Shown: positions 1-10,206, counted from the stretch's first letter. The stretch is DNA of 64,000 nt from an uncultured Nitrospirota bacterium (GCA_947259355.1 CAMYMF010000008.1:1-64000); one strand, 5' to 3'. Made by a program: numbers and translations. The notes: generated by a model not told the origin, from the sequence alone.

Positions 1-229
1 TCAGGAGTGCACCGGCAGGGAGACGAGCGCCCGGCACCCTGCCCGCCTCCGCGAGACGGTACCCTTCCAATCTGGCGATCTCCGTGTATGGATAGCCGTC
101 GAGAGGAAATCCCCGGACGCCGGACGGCACGGCAAGCAGTAACACCATCAGAATGAACGCGCCCTTTATCGTTTGTCTCACGGAACGCGGTGCGACGGGA
201 ACCATCTTCACGTCCTGTTGGTATCTCAT
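1..229 (-). CDS. Exported protein, 3' end outside window (partial)
   Basis: Reading starts at an ATG whose last two bases form the stop of the upstream dikinase gene (ATGA overlap), so the two genes are translationally coupled. About 76 codons are visible with no stop before the window edge. Residues about 22-40 are hydrophobic (KGAFILMVLLLAVPSGVRG) after a basic N-terminus, which looks like a signal peptide. The remaining visible part (FPLDGYPYTEIARLEGYRLA) is not recognisable as a family. The overlap suggests a shared envelope process with the exported dikinase. The function is unknown. Confidence 0.7.
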   Translation of the reverse strand, partial: MRYQQDVKMVPVAPRSVRQTIKGAFILMVLLLAVPSGVRGFPLDGYPYTEIARLEGYRLAEAGRVPGARLPAGALL

Positions 230-3153
230 GAGCCCCCCCGTGGAACCCCGTCCAGATTCCATCTCTTCAAGCGCCCGTCCTCCAGTCGATCGTCCAGTCC
301 ACGAAGATACCGGCTCTGCCGCACCCTGCGGTTTTCCAGGAACGGACGTATCTGAAACAATACGAGCCGGCCTTTGAAAAAACCGAACTCCACGTCCGCA
401 GGCACGGTGTTTCCTGCAGCATCTCGCAGGCGGGGAAACCGCTTGGGGAGGGCGCGCACGAACGTCGTCAGCTGCTCGATCTCATCCCCCTGGAGAACAG
501 GTTCCGCTCGAACGACGGGAACAAGTGAAATGCCGCCTTCAGGATGCAGCATCCGCTGGAACGGCTCCGTGGCCTCCGCCATCAGCCGCCGCTCCCCGGT
601 ACCCAGGCTCAGCCGCAGCTCCTCCGCCCCCTGCCCCTCCACGGCTCCCCCGACCCCGCGGTTCACCGCAATGGTGGCCCACGCCGGATCTCCCAGCTCG
701 AGATCCGCCGTCACCACGACCCCCGATTTCTCAACGGGGACACTCTTCAGGAGAAGAACAGACACGTAAACATGCTCCGGCTGCTTCATGAATGCCTGGC
801 GCCAGCGATAGGCCCGCTCGGTGAAGGGCGACGCCCAAACGCGGGAAATCGCTTCCAGCACCTTCTCATATCCGACGACGTGGGGCACCGTCAAATTCAA
901 GCCCGCGCCCGTGAAGCCCGGAAGATCCTCTATGTTGGTGTCACTCCTGACAAAGACCCCGTAGCTTCCCTCGGGGCCAAAGGTGCGTTTCATTCCGGAT
1001 CGCAGCGCGTCTCTGAACTCTTGGCCCCCGTCGGCATGAACAATCCAGTGCCGAAGCTGATCCAGAAATCGACGCAGAATTTGATCCCGCGTTACGGGAT
1101 CATGGCGCAGACTCTCTACAAGCGCATACTGATCGCGCATCCATTGAAACACGGACGGGCCGCCGGCCTCAATCGGTTGCTCCAACAGCTCCCGAAAAAC
1201 CCCAAAGGGGATGACCAGACCTTCAGTGACAGCCTTGCGATAGCGTTTCTTCAGCTCCCCCAGATTGGCTGCCTTGGGCCCCACACGGCGACCCGAATCG
1301 GTCGCGCGAAGACGACGCAGGGAGATCATTTTGCGCGTTTTCAAATTCAGTTTTTCCAAATCGGGCTGGATCACGACCGGTCCCGACCGCGCTTCCGCTT
1401 GAAAAATAGCGTCCCACTCCCGCCCATCCAAACGCATCTGAACCACGCCCCGGGGACTGACAGCCAGCACCACGTTTCGCCCTTGGGACGCTCGGAGGCG
1501 TCGCAGGTGCCTCCAATCGACGACCACATTCGGGATGCCCAGATTGCGGGCAAGCAGCTGTACGTGGGAAAGTGCGTTGCCCTCTCCGGCCGTGATGATG
1601 CCGGACACCGGTGGCAGGTCCGCCGTGGTCGCCGGCAACACATAGATACCCTCAGAATCAAAGGGCGCTGCCACTTCCGATCCATCCCGGAATCGCAGGA
1701 CCCCCCGTGCCAGCCCCGGGTTCAGTGCGCGCACGCCGCCGGTCACACGCCTGTCAAACAATTGGTGCTGCACCCGAAGCACATCGTTTGCATCCTCCAT
1801 CAGGCTCTCCAGCACAGCGGCATAGAAGAGAATCGGACTTCCCCGGAGTCGGTCGTGCAAGAAACTCCTGGCCAAGGGCTCAATGCCGGCCCAGTGCTCC
1901 ACGGTTGAACCAAAGTAGAAGCGCATCCATCCGTCGGCCCAACCGGGTAGACGAGAGAGGTAGTTGAGCTCCGCTCTGACAGCCAGCAGAGACGGGGCCG
2001 TTTCCGTGAGGTCCATGAGGGTCGTTCGTATCTCGGTGCGCTGTCTGGCTGAAATAAGCCCCGAGCCGTAGATGGCGTCCGTACTTTGTAGCAACCAGTC
2101 GATCCGGCTGCGACGGGTCGCACGGGTCAGGTTTTGCAACAATTCCTGCCCGGCCCGAAACACCTCCTGTTCCAGGCCGAGGGTGACCTGGAGCAGACCG
2201 AGTGCAACGGCGCCGTCCTCCACCCCCGCGAGGTACTCCCGCAGCAGTGCCAGCAGGGAACCGGAAGCGGCCAAGCGCAGCGCGGGGCCCTGCCCCTCGG
2301 TCAGCTGCCCTACCCAGGTCCGCAGGCCCTCTGCCAGCGCGCCGTCTCCGCTCTGCCGCGCGACAGCCATCAGCTGCGGGCCGGCCTCGGGCTTCCGGTG
2401 AACCTGTTCGATGGTCGCGGCAAGATCTCTGTATTCGGCAGCCAGCGCAGTATTTTCCAACCCGTGCGCATAGGCCCGCACGCGCTGGGCGTCACGCACG
2501 TCGGGCTTCACGTGAATTTTCACGCGTAATTTTTCAAAACCTGCATCCTTCTCGGCCAGCGCTCGGGAGCGTTGTCGCATATCCACGATGGGTGAGCCCG
2601 CATGTTCGCCAGGCAGCAGGCGGACTGCTTCCCGGAGTACCGTATAGCGTGACACCCGCCAGGCGCGGTCTTTGGCCAGCGCGGTCAGCAAAGCCTGCCC
2701 TCCTGCGCTCTCATCCTCCGCCTGCAGCGCACCTCGGTAATAGCGCGCCCGACGCATGATCCAACCGTCATCCGAGCTGATGAGGAACTGCTCCAGAACC
2801 ATCTGCCTGAGGATCTCCTCAATCTTGGGGTCCGCGGTGAAATCGTCTCTTGGAAAGTCGGCGAAAACATTTGCAAGGTAGTATCCATGATCGCGCAGGG
2901 TGCGCGTCCGGTCATTCCACTCTCCGTGCTGCACCCCATCGCCCCGATCTTCGCAGGGATAGGGACGGGACGGATGGACTGTCCCGTCGTTACAAAACCA
3001 GCGGATTCTGCTAAAGGGTCCCCGGTCGCTCTCTTTCATTTGCTGAACCCAGCGGCGCAACGTCGCCGTGTCCGGAGCCCCCGCCTCGCTGCCGGCTTCG
3101 GGGGCCGTCATCAGGAGTGCGACCACACAGAAAAGAAAAAGTACTCGTTTCAT
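226..3153 (-). CDS. Exported PEP/pyruvate-binding (dikinase-like) protein, GWD-like domain order
   Basis: The chosen start (MKRVLFLFCVVALLMTAPEAG) has a GGGAG ribosome site just upstream and gives a 975-residue protein with a clear signal peptide. A long helical region of about 480 residues matches nothing I recognise. It is followed by a PEP-utilising mobile domain (residues ~515-570, phospho-acceptor His ~530 in ALSHVQLLARNLGIPNVV) and then an ATP-grasp nucleotide-binding domain (PKAANLGEL at ~626, RSDTNIEDLPG at ~736, VEFGFFKGRLVLFQIRP near 935). In PpsA and PPDK the ATP-grasp comes first. Here the His domain precedes it, as in plant glucan water dikinase. The substrate is unknown. An exported enzyme needing ATP is odd, so regulation or periplasmic glycan chemistry remains open. 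Confidence 0.8.
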   Translation of the reverse strand: MKRVLFLFCVVALLMTAPEAGSEAGAPDTATLRRWVQQMKESDRGPFSRIRWFCNDGTVHPSRPYPCEDRGDGVQHGEWNDRTRTLRDHGYYLANVFADFPRDDFTADPKIEEILRQMVLEQFLISSDDGWIMRRARYYRGALQAEDESAGGQALLTALAKDRAWRVSRYTVLREAVRLLPGEHAGSPIVDMRQRSRALAEKDAGFEKLRVKIHVKPDVRDAQRVRAYAHGLENTALAAEYRDLAATIEQVHRKPEAGPQLMAVARQSGDGALAEGLRTWVGQLTEGQGPALRLAASGSLLALLREYLAGVEDGAVALGLLQVTLGLEQEVFRAGQELLQNLTRATRRSRIDWLLQSTDAIYGSGLISARQRTEIRTTLMDLTETAPSLLAVRAELNYLSRLPGWADGWMRFYFGSTVEHWAGIEPLARSFLHDRLRGSPILFYAAVLESLMEDANDVLRVQHQLFDRRVTGGVRALNPGLARGVLRFRDGSEVAAPFDSEGIYVLPATTADLPPVSGIITAGEGNALSHVQLLARNLGIPNVVVDWRHLRRLRASQGRNVVLAVSPRGVVQMRLDGREWDAIFQAEARSGPVVIQPDLEKLNLKTRKMISLRRLRATDSGRRVGPKAANLGELKKRYRKAVTEGLVIPFGVFRELLEQPIEAGGPSVFQWMRDQYALVESLRHDPVTRDQILRRFLDQLRHWIVHADGGQEFRDALRSGMKRTFGPEGSYGVFVRSDTNIEDLPGFTGAGLNLTVPHVVGYEKVLEAISRVWASPFTERAYRWRQAFMKQPEHVYVSVLLLKSVPVEKSGVVVTADLELGDPAWATIAVNRGVGGAVEGQGAEELRLSLGTGERRLMAEATEPFQRMLHPEGGISLVPVVRAEPVLQGDEIEQLTTFVRALPKRFPRLRDAAGNTVPADVEFGFFKGRLVLFQIRPFLENRRVRQSRYLRGLDDRLEDGRLKRWNLDGVPRGGS

Positions 3154-3413
3154 AAGATCTCTCCCGCCCGCTTTTCTCCACAAACGTAGCATTGTGCCGG
3201 TGTTCTGTCAAACAGTCCAGCTACCTAAGGCACCATGAACAAAGAAGAAATCATCCCACTCGGCCTTGCGCGAGACTCCGAAGCCGCCAGGGTCGACGCT
3301 GTGCGCGTGAAAAAAGTCTCAAGTCCGGCCCGCGGCGATTCGATAAGTAACCTTGGTGGGATGTCTGCCCGTGCACTGTTAGACAGAACTGTATACGTTT
3401 GGAGCGACCGTCC

Positions 3414-4364
3414 ATGGCTCTGCGCCGTCCGCAGGAAGATTTAGTGCTTAAGGTGGGCACAAACGAGATGGAGCTGCTCGAGTTCTACATTGAGCGACAG
3501 GAGGAAGACGGCACTGTCTACACCGGTCGTTATGGAATTAACGTCGCCAAAGTCCTCGAAGTTATCCGGATGCCGGAGCTCACTGAAGTGCCTGTCTCGA
3601 AGCCGTACCTCGTGGGCATCATGAACCTGCGGGGCACGACCATTCCCTTGCTCAGTCTGGCCAAGTGGATGAAGATTCGTGAGCCGGAGCGAAATCCTGC
3701 GAGCAACAAGGTCGTCATCACCGAATTCAACGCCGTGCGAATGGGTTTCATCGTTCATCAGGCAGCGCGAATCCGGCGCGTGGCGTGGAAGGAGATTCAG
3801 ATCCCCCCGGAAATCATCAACCAAAAGTATGGCGGCAGCATTACCGGGACGGTCACTCTGGAAGACCAGCGGCTCCTGCTGATGATCGATCTTGAGAAAA
3901 TCGTGGCCGACATGTGCCCCGGGAAAGAAGCAGCCCTGGAAGCTGTCCCCCCGCCCATTGCAGAGAAAAAGAAAAGGAGCATACTCGTCGCCGATGATTC
4001 CCTGGTGGCGCGAAAACAGATTCTGAAAGTACTTTCCCATGGGAATTTTGAGGTGGACGTGGTCGTGAACGGCCGGCAGGCCTGGGACCGGATGCAGGCA
4101 TACTACAAACGCTCACAAGAAGAGGGCCTGCCGCTGCGCGACCTCGTGCACCTCGTCTTGACGGACGTTGAAATGCCGGAAATGGACGGCTACACCCTCA
4201 CCAAAAAGATCAAGCAAGACGAGCGCTTTCGTCAGATCCCTGTTGTTCTGCACAGCTCTCTCAGTGGAGAAGCGAACGCGGACAAAGCAAACAGCGTCGG
4301 CTGCAACGCCTACTTGGTGAAATTTGATCCCGAACGGCTCTTTCAAACGGTCAGTGCATTCTAA
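3414..4364 (+). CDS. cheV: Chemotaxis coupling/response-regulator protein CheV
   Basis: The protein has an N-terminal CheW-like domain (residues ~20-170, containing VIRMPELTEVPVSKPYLVG and MNLRGTTIPLL), which couples receptors to the CheA kinase. A C-terminal receiver domain follows (~188-316) with acidic pocket D194/D195 and predicted phospho-accepting Asp251 in TDVEMPEMDG. The length of 316 residues is typical for CheV. I preferred the ATG at 3414 to an upstream TTG because a GGAG motif lies nine bases before it. No other chemotaxis gene is nearby, so it probably works with distant chemoreceptors and CheA. The upstream 260 bases carry no convincing gene. Confidence 0.9.
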   Translation: MALRRPQEDLVLKVGTNEMELLEFYIERQEEDGTVYTGRYGINVAKVLEVIRMPELTEVPVSKPYLVGIMNLRGTTIPLLSLAKWMKIREPERNPASNKVVITEFNAVRMGFIVHQAARIRRVAWKEIQIPPEIINQKYGGSITGTVTLEDQRLLLMIDLEKIVADMCPGKEAALEAVPPPIAEKKKRSILVADDSLVARKQILKVLSHGNFEVDVVVNGRQAWDRMQAYYKRSQEEGLPLRDLVHLVLTDVEMPEMDGYTLTKKIKQDERFRQIPVVLHSSLSGEANADKANSVGCNAYLVKFDPERLFQTVSAF

Positions 4365-4413
4365 CCCCCTGCGTGCTCCCTTGTGAAACCCCCTCTATCC
4401 CCCTCGCGCAGCG

Positions 4414-4470
4414 CCACCCCTTACAAGGGGGTGGACAAATAAGACGGACTGTGCCATGTTTGGTGGCACA
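4414..4470 (+). terminator. Two consecutive hairpins between cheV and larE
   Basis: Arms 4414-4422 and 4426-4434 (CCACCCCTT/AGGGGGTGG) form a nine-pair stem with a three-base loop, including one G-T pair. Arms 4450-4456 and 4464-4470 (TGTGCCA/TGGCACA) form a second, seven-pair stem. The first is probably the cheV terminator, although no long T-run follows. The second lies 38 bases before the larE start and could belong to its leader. Confidence 0.45.
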
Positions 4471-4507
4471 CCATTGGATCCGAGACGTCAGGAAACGGGG
4501 GTTTTCC

Positions 4508-5332
4508 ATGCACCCAAAATTAGCCCACTTACAGAAGATCCTCAGGGAGATGGAGTCCGTGCTGGTTGCCTTCTCGGGCGGCGTCGATAGCAGTTTTCTG
4601 CTGCGGGTTTCCAGAGACACCCTGGGCGACAAGGCTGCGGCCTTGACGGCCCTTTCCCCGACTTATCCGGAGCATGAACTGCGGGCCGCAAAGCAATTCA
4701 CTGCGGACTTGGGGGTCACACACATTCTCGTGGAGTCGAATGAACTCAAGATTGAGAACTTCGCACAGAACGACCCTCGCCGGTGCTACTATTGCAAAAG
4801 CGAACTCTTCGGGATTCTTCGCCAGGAGGCGGACCAGCGCGGGTTCAAGACCCTGTGCGACGGTTCCAACGTGGACGACAGGGGGGATTTCAGGCCGGGC
4901 ATGCAGGCAGCCCAGGAGAAGGGAGTGCGTCACCCGCTCATTGAGGCTGGTCTGTCCAAAGAAGAGATCCGTGGGTTGAGCCGGGAACTCGGTCTGGAAA
5001 CCTATCAGAAGGGCTCCATGGCCTGTCTCTCGTCCCGTTTCCCCTATGGTACCGAGATCACCGAATCCCGCGTCCGCCAAGTGGCCCGGTGTGAAGCGCT
5101 GCTTCGCGCCATGGGGTACGATCCTTACCGCGTCCGCTATCATGGTGACATCGCACGCATAGAAATACAACGAACGGACTTCGACAGATTGCTCGAAAAA
5201 GACCACCTCGATCGGGTGATCGAAGCCTTCAAGCAGGCGGGGTTTGTCTACGTGACGCTGGATCTGGAAGGGTTCCGAAGCGGCAGCATGAATGAGGTTC
5301 TGCCTCTGTCTCAGAGATCACGGACGAAATAA
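4508..5332 (+). CDS. larE: ATP-dependent sacrificial sulfur transferase LarE
   Basis: The PP-loop ATP-pyrophosphatase signature FSGGVDSSFLL lies at residues 22-32. The 274-residue length and the later motifs RRCYYCKSELF (residues 91-101) and MACLSSRFPYG (Cys173) fit LarE. LarE adenylates the nickel-pincer nucleotide precursor and donates sulfur to it. Cys173 corresponds by position to the sacrificial cysteine of Lactobacillus plantarum LarE (from memory). The start MHPKLAHLQK was chosen because homology begins there. Genes for LarB, LarC or lactate racemase are not in this window, so the cofactor's client is unknown. Stand-alone larE-type genes are common and some may serve other sulfur insertions. 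Confidence 0.88.
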   Translation: MHPKLAHLQKILREMESVLVAFSGGVDSSFLLRVSRDTLGDKAAALTALSPTYPEHELRAAKQFTADLGVTHILVESNELKIENFAQNDPRRCYYCKSELFGILRQEADQRGFKTLCDGSNVDDRGDFRPGMQAAQEKGVRHPLIEAGLSKEEIRGLSRELGLETYQKGSMACLSSRFPYGTEITESRVRQVARCEALLRAMGYDPYRVRYHGDIARIEIQRTDFDRLLEKDHLDRVIEAFKQAGFVYVTLDLEGFRSGSMNEVLPLSQRSRTK

Positions 5333-5333
5333 G

Positions 5334-5356
5334 AACCCCCCCGGGGCCTGGGGGTT
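5334..5356. terminator. Probable bidirectional terminator between larE and spoVR
   Basis: AACCCCC (5334-5340) pairs with GGGGGTT (5350-5356) across a nine-base loop. It sits between convergent genes (larE ends 5332, spoVR-like gene ends 5403). On the minus strand the stem continues into a short T-containing tail, but neither side has a long T-run. Confidence 0.55.
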
Positions 5357-5402
5357 TGCTGCATGTCAGTTATACAAAGATTGCACTGGGGAGCGTCCGT
5401 GC

Positions 5403-6926
5403 TCAGGAAGGGGCCTCGGCCTTTTCTTTCTCTTCCTCGGCTTCACCGATCTTCTCCTCGACAATCTCTTTGCCGTCGAAGCCGACTCGGACCTCGTCTT
5501 CCCCCACGATCGTTTCCAGATGAACCGGGCGCCGCCAGATACTCTGAAGGTTCTTCAGGGTATCCCGGGCATAATCCTGTTTGAGACCGACCCCTTCGTG
5601 CTGATGTTTGAGCAGCAGCTCTCCCCGATTCCGATAGTTGCCATTCACAACGTAAATAAGAGGCTGCCCGAAGTTAGTCAGACTGAAGAGGAGCTTCGCT
5701 TTCACCTTGCGGTAATCGCGGTCGGCAATTTCGTACATTCCCGTCTGCGAGTTGAAACGATAGGTGAACAGTTTGTGTTTCTCGCAGAATTCTTCGGTTA
5801 GAAAGGTGTCAATGAAAGTAATGTCGTTGTAGATCTTACGGACTTCGAAGATCTTCTCCCGGCCCAGCCCGAGTTGAAGATCCCATTTCTTCTTCTCAGC
5901 AATGTTGTCGCACTCCTCATATTCTTTCCCGAAGCGCCCCTTGTTCCATCTCTCCTCGATATCCCGAAACAGCTCCAGACCCACCTTGTAGGGATTGATA
6001 ACGCCGGGTCTCGTGCCCAGCGTTCCCGAATGGTGGTCGGCGTAATCAATGAGTTCCGAATCCTTCAGGCATTTTTGGGTCATGATGGTGGAGTGCCAGA
6101 ATGTGGCCCACCCTTCGTTCATAATCTTGGTCTGCGCCTGAGGGGCAAAGTAGTAACTCTCCTCGCGAATCAGTGAGAGGATGTCGCGCTCCCAGTTCTC
6201 CAGGGGGGAGTGCTCTATCAGAAATCGCAGGACGTCTTTTTGCGGCGTCTCGGGGAACTGTTTCTTCTTCTCCATGGCCTCCTGGAGCCTGCGTATTTCC
6301 GCATCGATAGCCTCCTGGGGATTGATGAAATCGTTCATGTAGTCTTTGCTCTTGAATCTCTTGGCCCGCAGCGGAATTTCTTCTTCTCCATTGAGCGCAC
6401 GGCTGGTCTGCTTCCCCTTGCGCTGTATAAAGGGCGCATGGTAGTCAATCAGGTTCTCGATCGACAGACTGGCATCGATAAACGCCTCAACCTTCTCCAG
6501 ACCGTAGCGTTCTATGTAGCGCTGAATCCGCACACCATGGTTGGCCATCTCATCCACCATCTTGCGGTTGGTCTTGGAAAACCAGACATTGTTCTTGAAG
6601 AAATCACAATGCCCATAGACATGGGCCATGACTATCTTCTGGTCGACCAGCTGATTGGCACTCAGCAGATAGGCGTAACAGGGGTCATTGTTAATGACCA
6701 TTTCGTAGATCTTTTGTAGGCCGTATTTGTAACCCTTGCTGAGACGGTCATACTCCATCCCGAAACGCCAGTGGGGGTAGCGGGTCGGGAACCCCCCATA
6801 GGCGGCCACTTCATTGATTCCCTTGAAATCGAGAATATGGAAAATAACCTCGAAGAAATCAAGCCCGTAGGCCGCAGCGTGTCCACGAATTTCTTCTCTG
6901 ATCTCGCTCAAATCCGGCGGAAGCAT
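5403..6926 (-). CDS. SpoVR/YcgB family protein
   Basis: This 507-residue protein matches the SpoVR family throughout: a Y-G-L-D-F-F-E-V start, the block FGMEYDRLSKGYKYGLQKIYEMVINN (quoted in part, residues ~56-80), MAHVYGHCDFFKNN (~100-113) and the late NEGWATFWH motif. SpoVR is needed for spore cortex formation in Bacillus. In non-sporulating proteobacteria its homologue YcgB has an unclear stress role. It is the third gene of a prkA-yeaH-spoVR operon; its ATG overlaps the stop of the preceding gene (TAATG), which indicates coupled translation. The C-terminal 25 residues are Glu/Lys-rich. Nothing in the window suggests sporulation. Confidence 0.93.
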   Translation of the reverse strand: MLPPDLSEIREEIRGHAAAYGLDFFEVIFHILDFKGINEVAAYGGFPTRYPHWRFGMEYDRLSKGYKYGLQKIYEMVINNDPCYAYLLSANQLVDQKIVMAHVYGHCDFFKNNVWFSKTNRKMVDEMANHGVRIQRYIERYGLEKVEAFIDASLSIENLIDYHAPFIQRKGKQTSRALNGEEEIPLRAKRFKSKDYMNDFINPQEAIDAEIRRLQEAMEKKKQFPETPQKDVLRFLIEHSPLENWERDILSLIREESYYFAPQAQTKIMNEGWATFWHSTIMTQKCLKDSELIDYADHHSGTLGTRPGVINPYKVGLELFRDIEERWNKGRFGKEYEECDNIAEKKKWDLQLGLGREKIFEVRKIYNDITFIDTFLTEEFCEKHKLFTYRFNSQTGMYEIADRDYRKVKAKLLFSLTNFGQPLIYVVNGNYRNRGELLLKHQHEGVGLKQDYARDTLKNLQSIWRRPVHLETIVGEDEVRVGFDGKEIVEEKIGEAEEEKEKAEAPS

Positions 6927-8032
6927 TACCGCCCCTTTCCAAGAAAGTCCTTGATGGACCGTAGAATATCGTCCTTGCCGTTTATCTCGGAGGTCACGAG
7001 TATTTCCTCCTCCGAGAGATGCTGATTCAAATCCTTGATGAACTGCCCGCTCCCATAATGGCTCTTCACCTGGCCATAGGAGAACTGATTGGACACTGGA
7101 AAGAGCTCTTCCTTGAGCAGTTTCATGCAGCGGGCCGTGTCACCGCCGCTCCAATTGTCCCCATCAGAGAAGTGAAAGGGATAAATGTTCCAATCTTCGG
7201 GGCTGTACTCCTGCTTGATAATTCGGCTGCACAATTCGTAGGCCGAAGAGATCACAGTCCCTCCGCTCTCACGGGTGTGGTAGAAGGTTTCCTTGTCCAC
7301 TTCCCGGGCCGTGGCATCGTGAATGATATAGCGGATTTTAAGCCCATCATACTGGGAGCGCAGCCATGTCTCGATCCAGAAGCTCTCAATGCGAACCAGC
7401 TCCTTCTGTTCATCACCCATGGAGCCCGACACATCCATCATGTAAACAATGACTGCGTTGCTTTCGGGATGCTGCTGCTCCTTCCAGGCCCGGAACCTCT
7501 TGTCCTCCCGTACTGGAATGATCACGGGGCGCTCATGGTTGTATGTGCCCGAAACAATCTGCCGTTTGAGAGCCTCCCGGTAGGTCCGCTTGAAATGGCG
7601 TAGAGACTCGGGGCCCACTCTGCGGATTCCGGTGTAACGTCCTTTTTCGGAAATGATATTCTTTTTTCCGCGGGGTTCTATGCGGGGAAGTTCCAGTTCT
7701 TCACCCAGGATTTCGGCCAGCTCCTCGATGCTGACCTCCACCTCCAGGAGGTGCTCTCCCGGTTGGTTGCCGGCTTCACCGGAGCCGCCGTCCTGATCCC
7801 CCGATCCAATGGGAGTTCCCGGAGGACCATCACCCTGACCGACGCCACCGACTTCTTTTTGTCCGTATTTGAAATGGGGAAGGTCGATCTGAGGGACGGG
7901 GATACTGACAAGTTCCTTCCCCCGTCTCCCGATCATTTCCGTGTGGCTGATATATTTCTTGAGGTTCTTCCGGATCGTACCCTTTACAATCTGCCGGAAC
8001 CTGCTGTGATCCTTCTCAATTTTGATGACCAT
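6926..8032 (-). CDS. YeaH/DUF444 family VWA-like protein
   Basis: The protein has 368 residues and belongs to the UPF0229/DUF444 family, whose E. coli member YeaH is encoded beside the kinase YeaG. The N-terminus ([20 protein letters not shown]) and a Gly-rich linker (residues ~60-95) are typical. A von Willebrand-type metal site is intact as D200-x-S202-x-S204 in [12 protein letters not shown]. The role is not established; the family is induced under nitrogen starvation and stationary phase with PrkA. It lies between prkA and spoVR on the same strand, with a 40-base gap to prkA and an overlap with spoVR. Confidence 0.92.
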   Translation of the reverse strand: MVIKIEKDHSRFRQIVKGTIRKNLKKYISHTEMIGRRGKELVSIPVPQIDLPHFKYGQKEVGGVGQGDGPPGTPIGSGDQDGGSGEAGNQPGEHLLEVEVSIEELAEILGEELELPRIEPRGKKNIISEKGRYTGIRRVGPESLRHFKRTYREALKRQIVSGTYNHERPVIIPVREDKRFRAWKEQQHPESNAVIVYMMDVSGSMGDEQKELVRIESFWIETWLRSQYDGLKIRYIIHDATAREVDKETFYHTRESGGTVISSAYELCSRIIKQEYSPEDWNIYPFHFSDGDNWSGGDTARCMKLLKEELFPVSNQFSYGQVKSHYGSGQFIKDLNQHLSEEEILVTSEINGKDDILRSIKDFLGKGR

Positions 8033-8072
8033 CGCTGCTCAAAACTCCGGCCCGTCAGACACGTGTCTGCTT

Positions 8073-10133
8073 TCAGCTCTTCACATCGCCCCGTGCGAAA
8101 ATACTGGCCACAAAGTGCAAAACGTCCGTCGCACAGACGTCGCAATAGCCGTAGTTCCGGATCAGCCGGCTCTTGACCACATCGATTTTCTCCTGCGTTT
8201 TGTCGTCAACCACCGCCGTGGAAACCAGGCTGGTCAGCTTGATCGTGTCCTTCTGATCCTCGAAAAGTTTCAGCTCCAAAGCCTTTTGAAGTCTTTCATT
8301 GGTCTTGTAGTAAAACTTCTTTCCTTCGACGGCGAGGGCGCCGATATAATTCATGATTTCACTGCGGAAATCGTCTTTCCGGCTTTCAGGAATTTCTATC
8401 TTCTCCTCAATGGCCCGCATCAGCCGCTCATCGGGCTCTTCGTCTTCACCGGTGTACTTATTCTTCACCTTTTCCTTCTGGGTGTAAGCTTTAACATTGT
8501 CAATATAGTTGGCGCACAACTTGGCAATGGACTCTTCGTCGGCCGATATGGCGCGCTGCACATCATTCTTGACGATATTTTCGTATTCTTCGCGGGACAT
8601 GGCGAGAAGTTCCCGATAGCGCTTTCGCATGTCATCACTGCTGATGAGCGAGTGATGGGCCAGCCCCCCTTCCAGCTCCTTCATGACCATGAAAGGATTG
8701 ATACATCCTTCGTGCTTGTCGCTCACCAACGCATTGGATATCTTGTCCTGTATGTAGCGGGGAGAGATTCCTTCCATGCCTTCTCGCTTTCCTTCCCGGC
8801 GCAACTCAAGGACGTTGTCCTCTGTGAATCCGGGAAGGGACTGGCCGTTGTAAAGTTTCAATTTTTGCATGAGCGTCAGTTGCGCCTTCTTGGGCTCCTC
8901 CAGCCGCGTCAGAATGGCCCACATGGCCGCAGTCTTGATGGTGTGCGGTGCAATGTGCACCTGCGGGATCTTCTCGGCGTTGAAGTCCTTTTCATAGATC
9001 TTCAGCTCGTCTTCCAGACGCGTGATGTAAGGAATGTCGATCTTGACAGTCCTGTCGCGCAGGGCTTCCATGAACTCGTTGTTCTGCAGCTTCTTATACT
9101 CCGGTGCATTGGTATGCCCGATGATGACTTCGTCGATATCGGTCTGAGGAAACTTCTTCGGCTTGATCTTGTGTTCCTGAGAGGCACCGAGCAGATCGTA
9201 GAGGAAAGCCACGTCCAATTTGAGCACTTCGATGAATTCAACCAGGCCGCGATTGGCAACATTGAATTCCCCGTCAAAGTTGAAGGCCCGGGGATCGGAA
9301 TCGGAACCGTATTCGGCAATCTTGCGGTAGTTGATATCCCCAGTCAGCTCCGTCGAATCCTGATTCTTCTCATCTTTCGGCTGAAAGGTGCCGATCCCGA
9401 TGCGATCTTTCTCGGAGAGCGCAATGCGGCGCACGTTGACATGTTTGATGACCTGCGTCCAATCCCCGTGGTGCCGAGCATTCAGTTCCCGATACATCTG
9501 GCGGCAGCTTGGACAGAGTTCCCCTTCAACAAAAACCCGCTCGTCCGGCGCCCGCCCGACGTTCAACTCCTGGAGCACCTTGGGACGCCAGTCCATGGGA
9601 ATCAAATGCAGGGGTTCCTCGTGCATGGGGCACACCAGTTCATCCCCCGCGCGGTTGTGCTGGTCCCCGTTATCGCCCACCGTCCAAGCGATGGTATACA
9701 GGGCACCCTCGTCGGTCTTGGAATAGGTTTCAAGACCCCGCTTCAGCAAACGAACGATCGTGCTCTTGGCACATCCCACCGGCCCGTGCAGAAGGAGCAC
9801 CCGGCGTTCCGTACCGTAGCGGCGGGCGGCGGATTTGAACACGTTGACCATCCGCATCAGCGGTCGCTCCAGGCCGAAGATCGCGTCGGAGCCGTTGCCG
9901 AAGGGATCGTCAAAGAACTTGTAACGCATCAGCTGTTGTTTGTTGTCTTCTACCGATTCCGTGCCATAGGAGAGGATCATGTCGTAGATTCGCTCGAAGG
10001 CACTGCGCGCCACCCTGGGGTTATCACGAACAATTGCAAGATAATCCTCAAAGGATCCCTCCCAGTGGAGGTTTTTGAATTGCGCTGTGTTCTGAAGGTC
10101 GCTTATCAGGGATATGATATTGTTTCCGGCCAT
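8073..10133 (-). CDS. prkA: Serine protein kinase PrkA (YeaG-type AAA+ kinase)
   Basis: The protein has 686 residues, typical for PrkA. The N-terminal AAA+ part contains Walker [10 protein letters not shown] at residues 117-125. The C-terminal part is the PrkA-specific region. PrkA-type proteins phosphorylate serine in client proteins, and an ATP-dependent protease activity has been reported for the Bacillus homologue. The gene heads the prkA-yeaH-spoVR operon, a widespread stress module. A sigma70-like promoter lies 74 bases upstream. A CxxC pair (LCPSCRQ, about residue 207) lies in the ATPase part. Confidence 0.95.
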   Translation of the reverse strand: MAGNNIISLISDLQNTAQFKNLHWEGSFEDYLAIVRDNPRVARSAFERIYDMILSYGTESVEDNKQQLMRYKFFDDPFGNGSDAIFGLERPLMRMVNVFKSAARRYGTERRVLLLHGPVGCAKSTIVRLLKRGLETYSKTDEGALYTIAWTVGDNGDQHNRAGDELVCPMHEEPLHLIPMDWRPKVLQELNVGRAPDERVFVEGELCPSCRQMYRELNARHHGDWTQVIKHVNVRRIALSEKDRIGIGTFQPKDEKNQDSTELTGDINYRKIAEYGSDSDPRAFNFDGEFNVANRGLVEFIEVLKLDVAFLYDLLGASQEHKIKPKKFPQTDIDEVIIGHTNAPEYKKLQNNEFMEALRDRTVKIDIPYITRLEDELKIYEKDFNAEKIPQVHIAPHTIKTAAMWAILTRLEEPKKAQLTLMQKLKLYNGQSLPGFTEDNVLELRREGKREGMEGISPRYIQDKISNALVSDKHEGCINPFMVMKELEGGLAHHSLISSDDMRKRYRELLAMSREEYENIVKNDVQRAISADEESIAKLCANYIDNVKAYTQKEKVKNKYTGEDEEPDERLMRAIEEKIEIPESRKDDFRSEIMNYIGALAVEGKKFYYKTNERLQKALELKLFEDQKDTIKLTSLVSTAVVDDKTQEKIDVVKSRLIRNYGYCDVCATDVLHFVASIFARGDVKS

Positions 10134-10206
10134 AACTCCCCTCCATGCCTGCCTCTTAAAACGAGGAGCGAAAAACCAATTTTCGTTGTGGATATAATTA
10201 GTTAGA

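Noticed and set aside
544-1908. A 454-codon plus-strand open frame opposite the exported dikinase
   Set aside because: It is antisense to a gene with clear catalytic motifs and has Pro/Arg/His-rich shadow composition.
3235-3444. Short plus-strand frame upstream of cheV
   Set aside because: No ribosome site and no family similarity; it overlaps the cheV start.
5403-10133. Sporulation locus
   Set aside because: SpoVR and PrkA are named from Bacillus, but the prkA-yeaH-spoVR trio is a general stress module in non-sporulating bacteria, and no other spore gene is present.
8022-10205. A 727-codon plus-strand frame opposite prkA
   Set aside because: It mirrors PrkA, an unambiguous gene on the minus strand; codon composition is that of an antisense frame.
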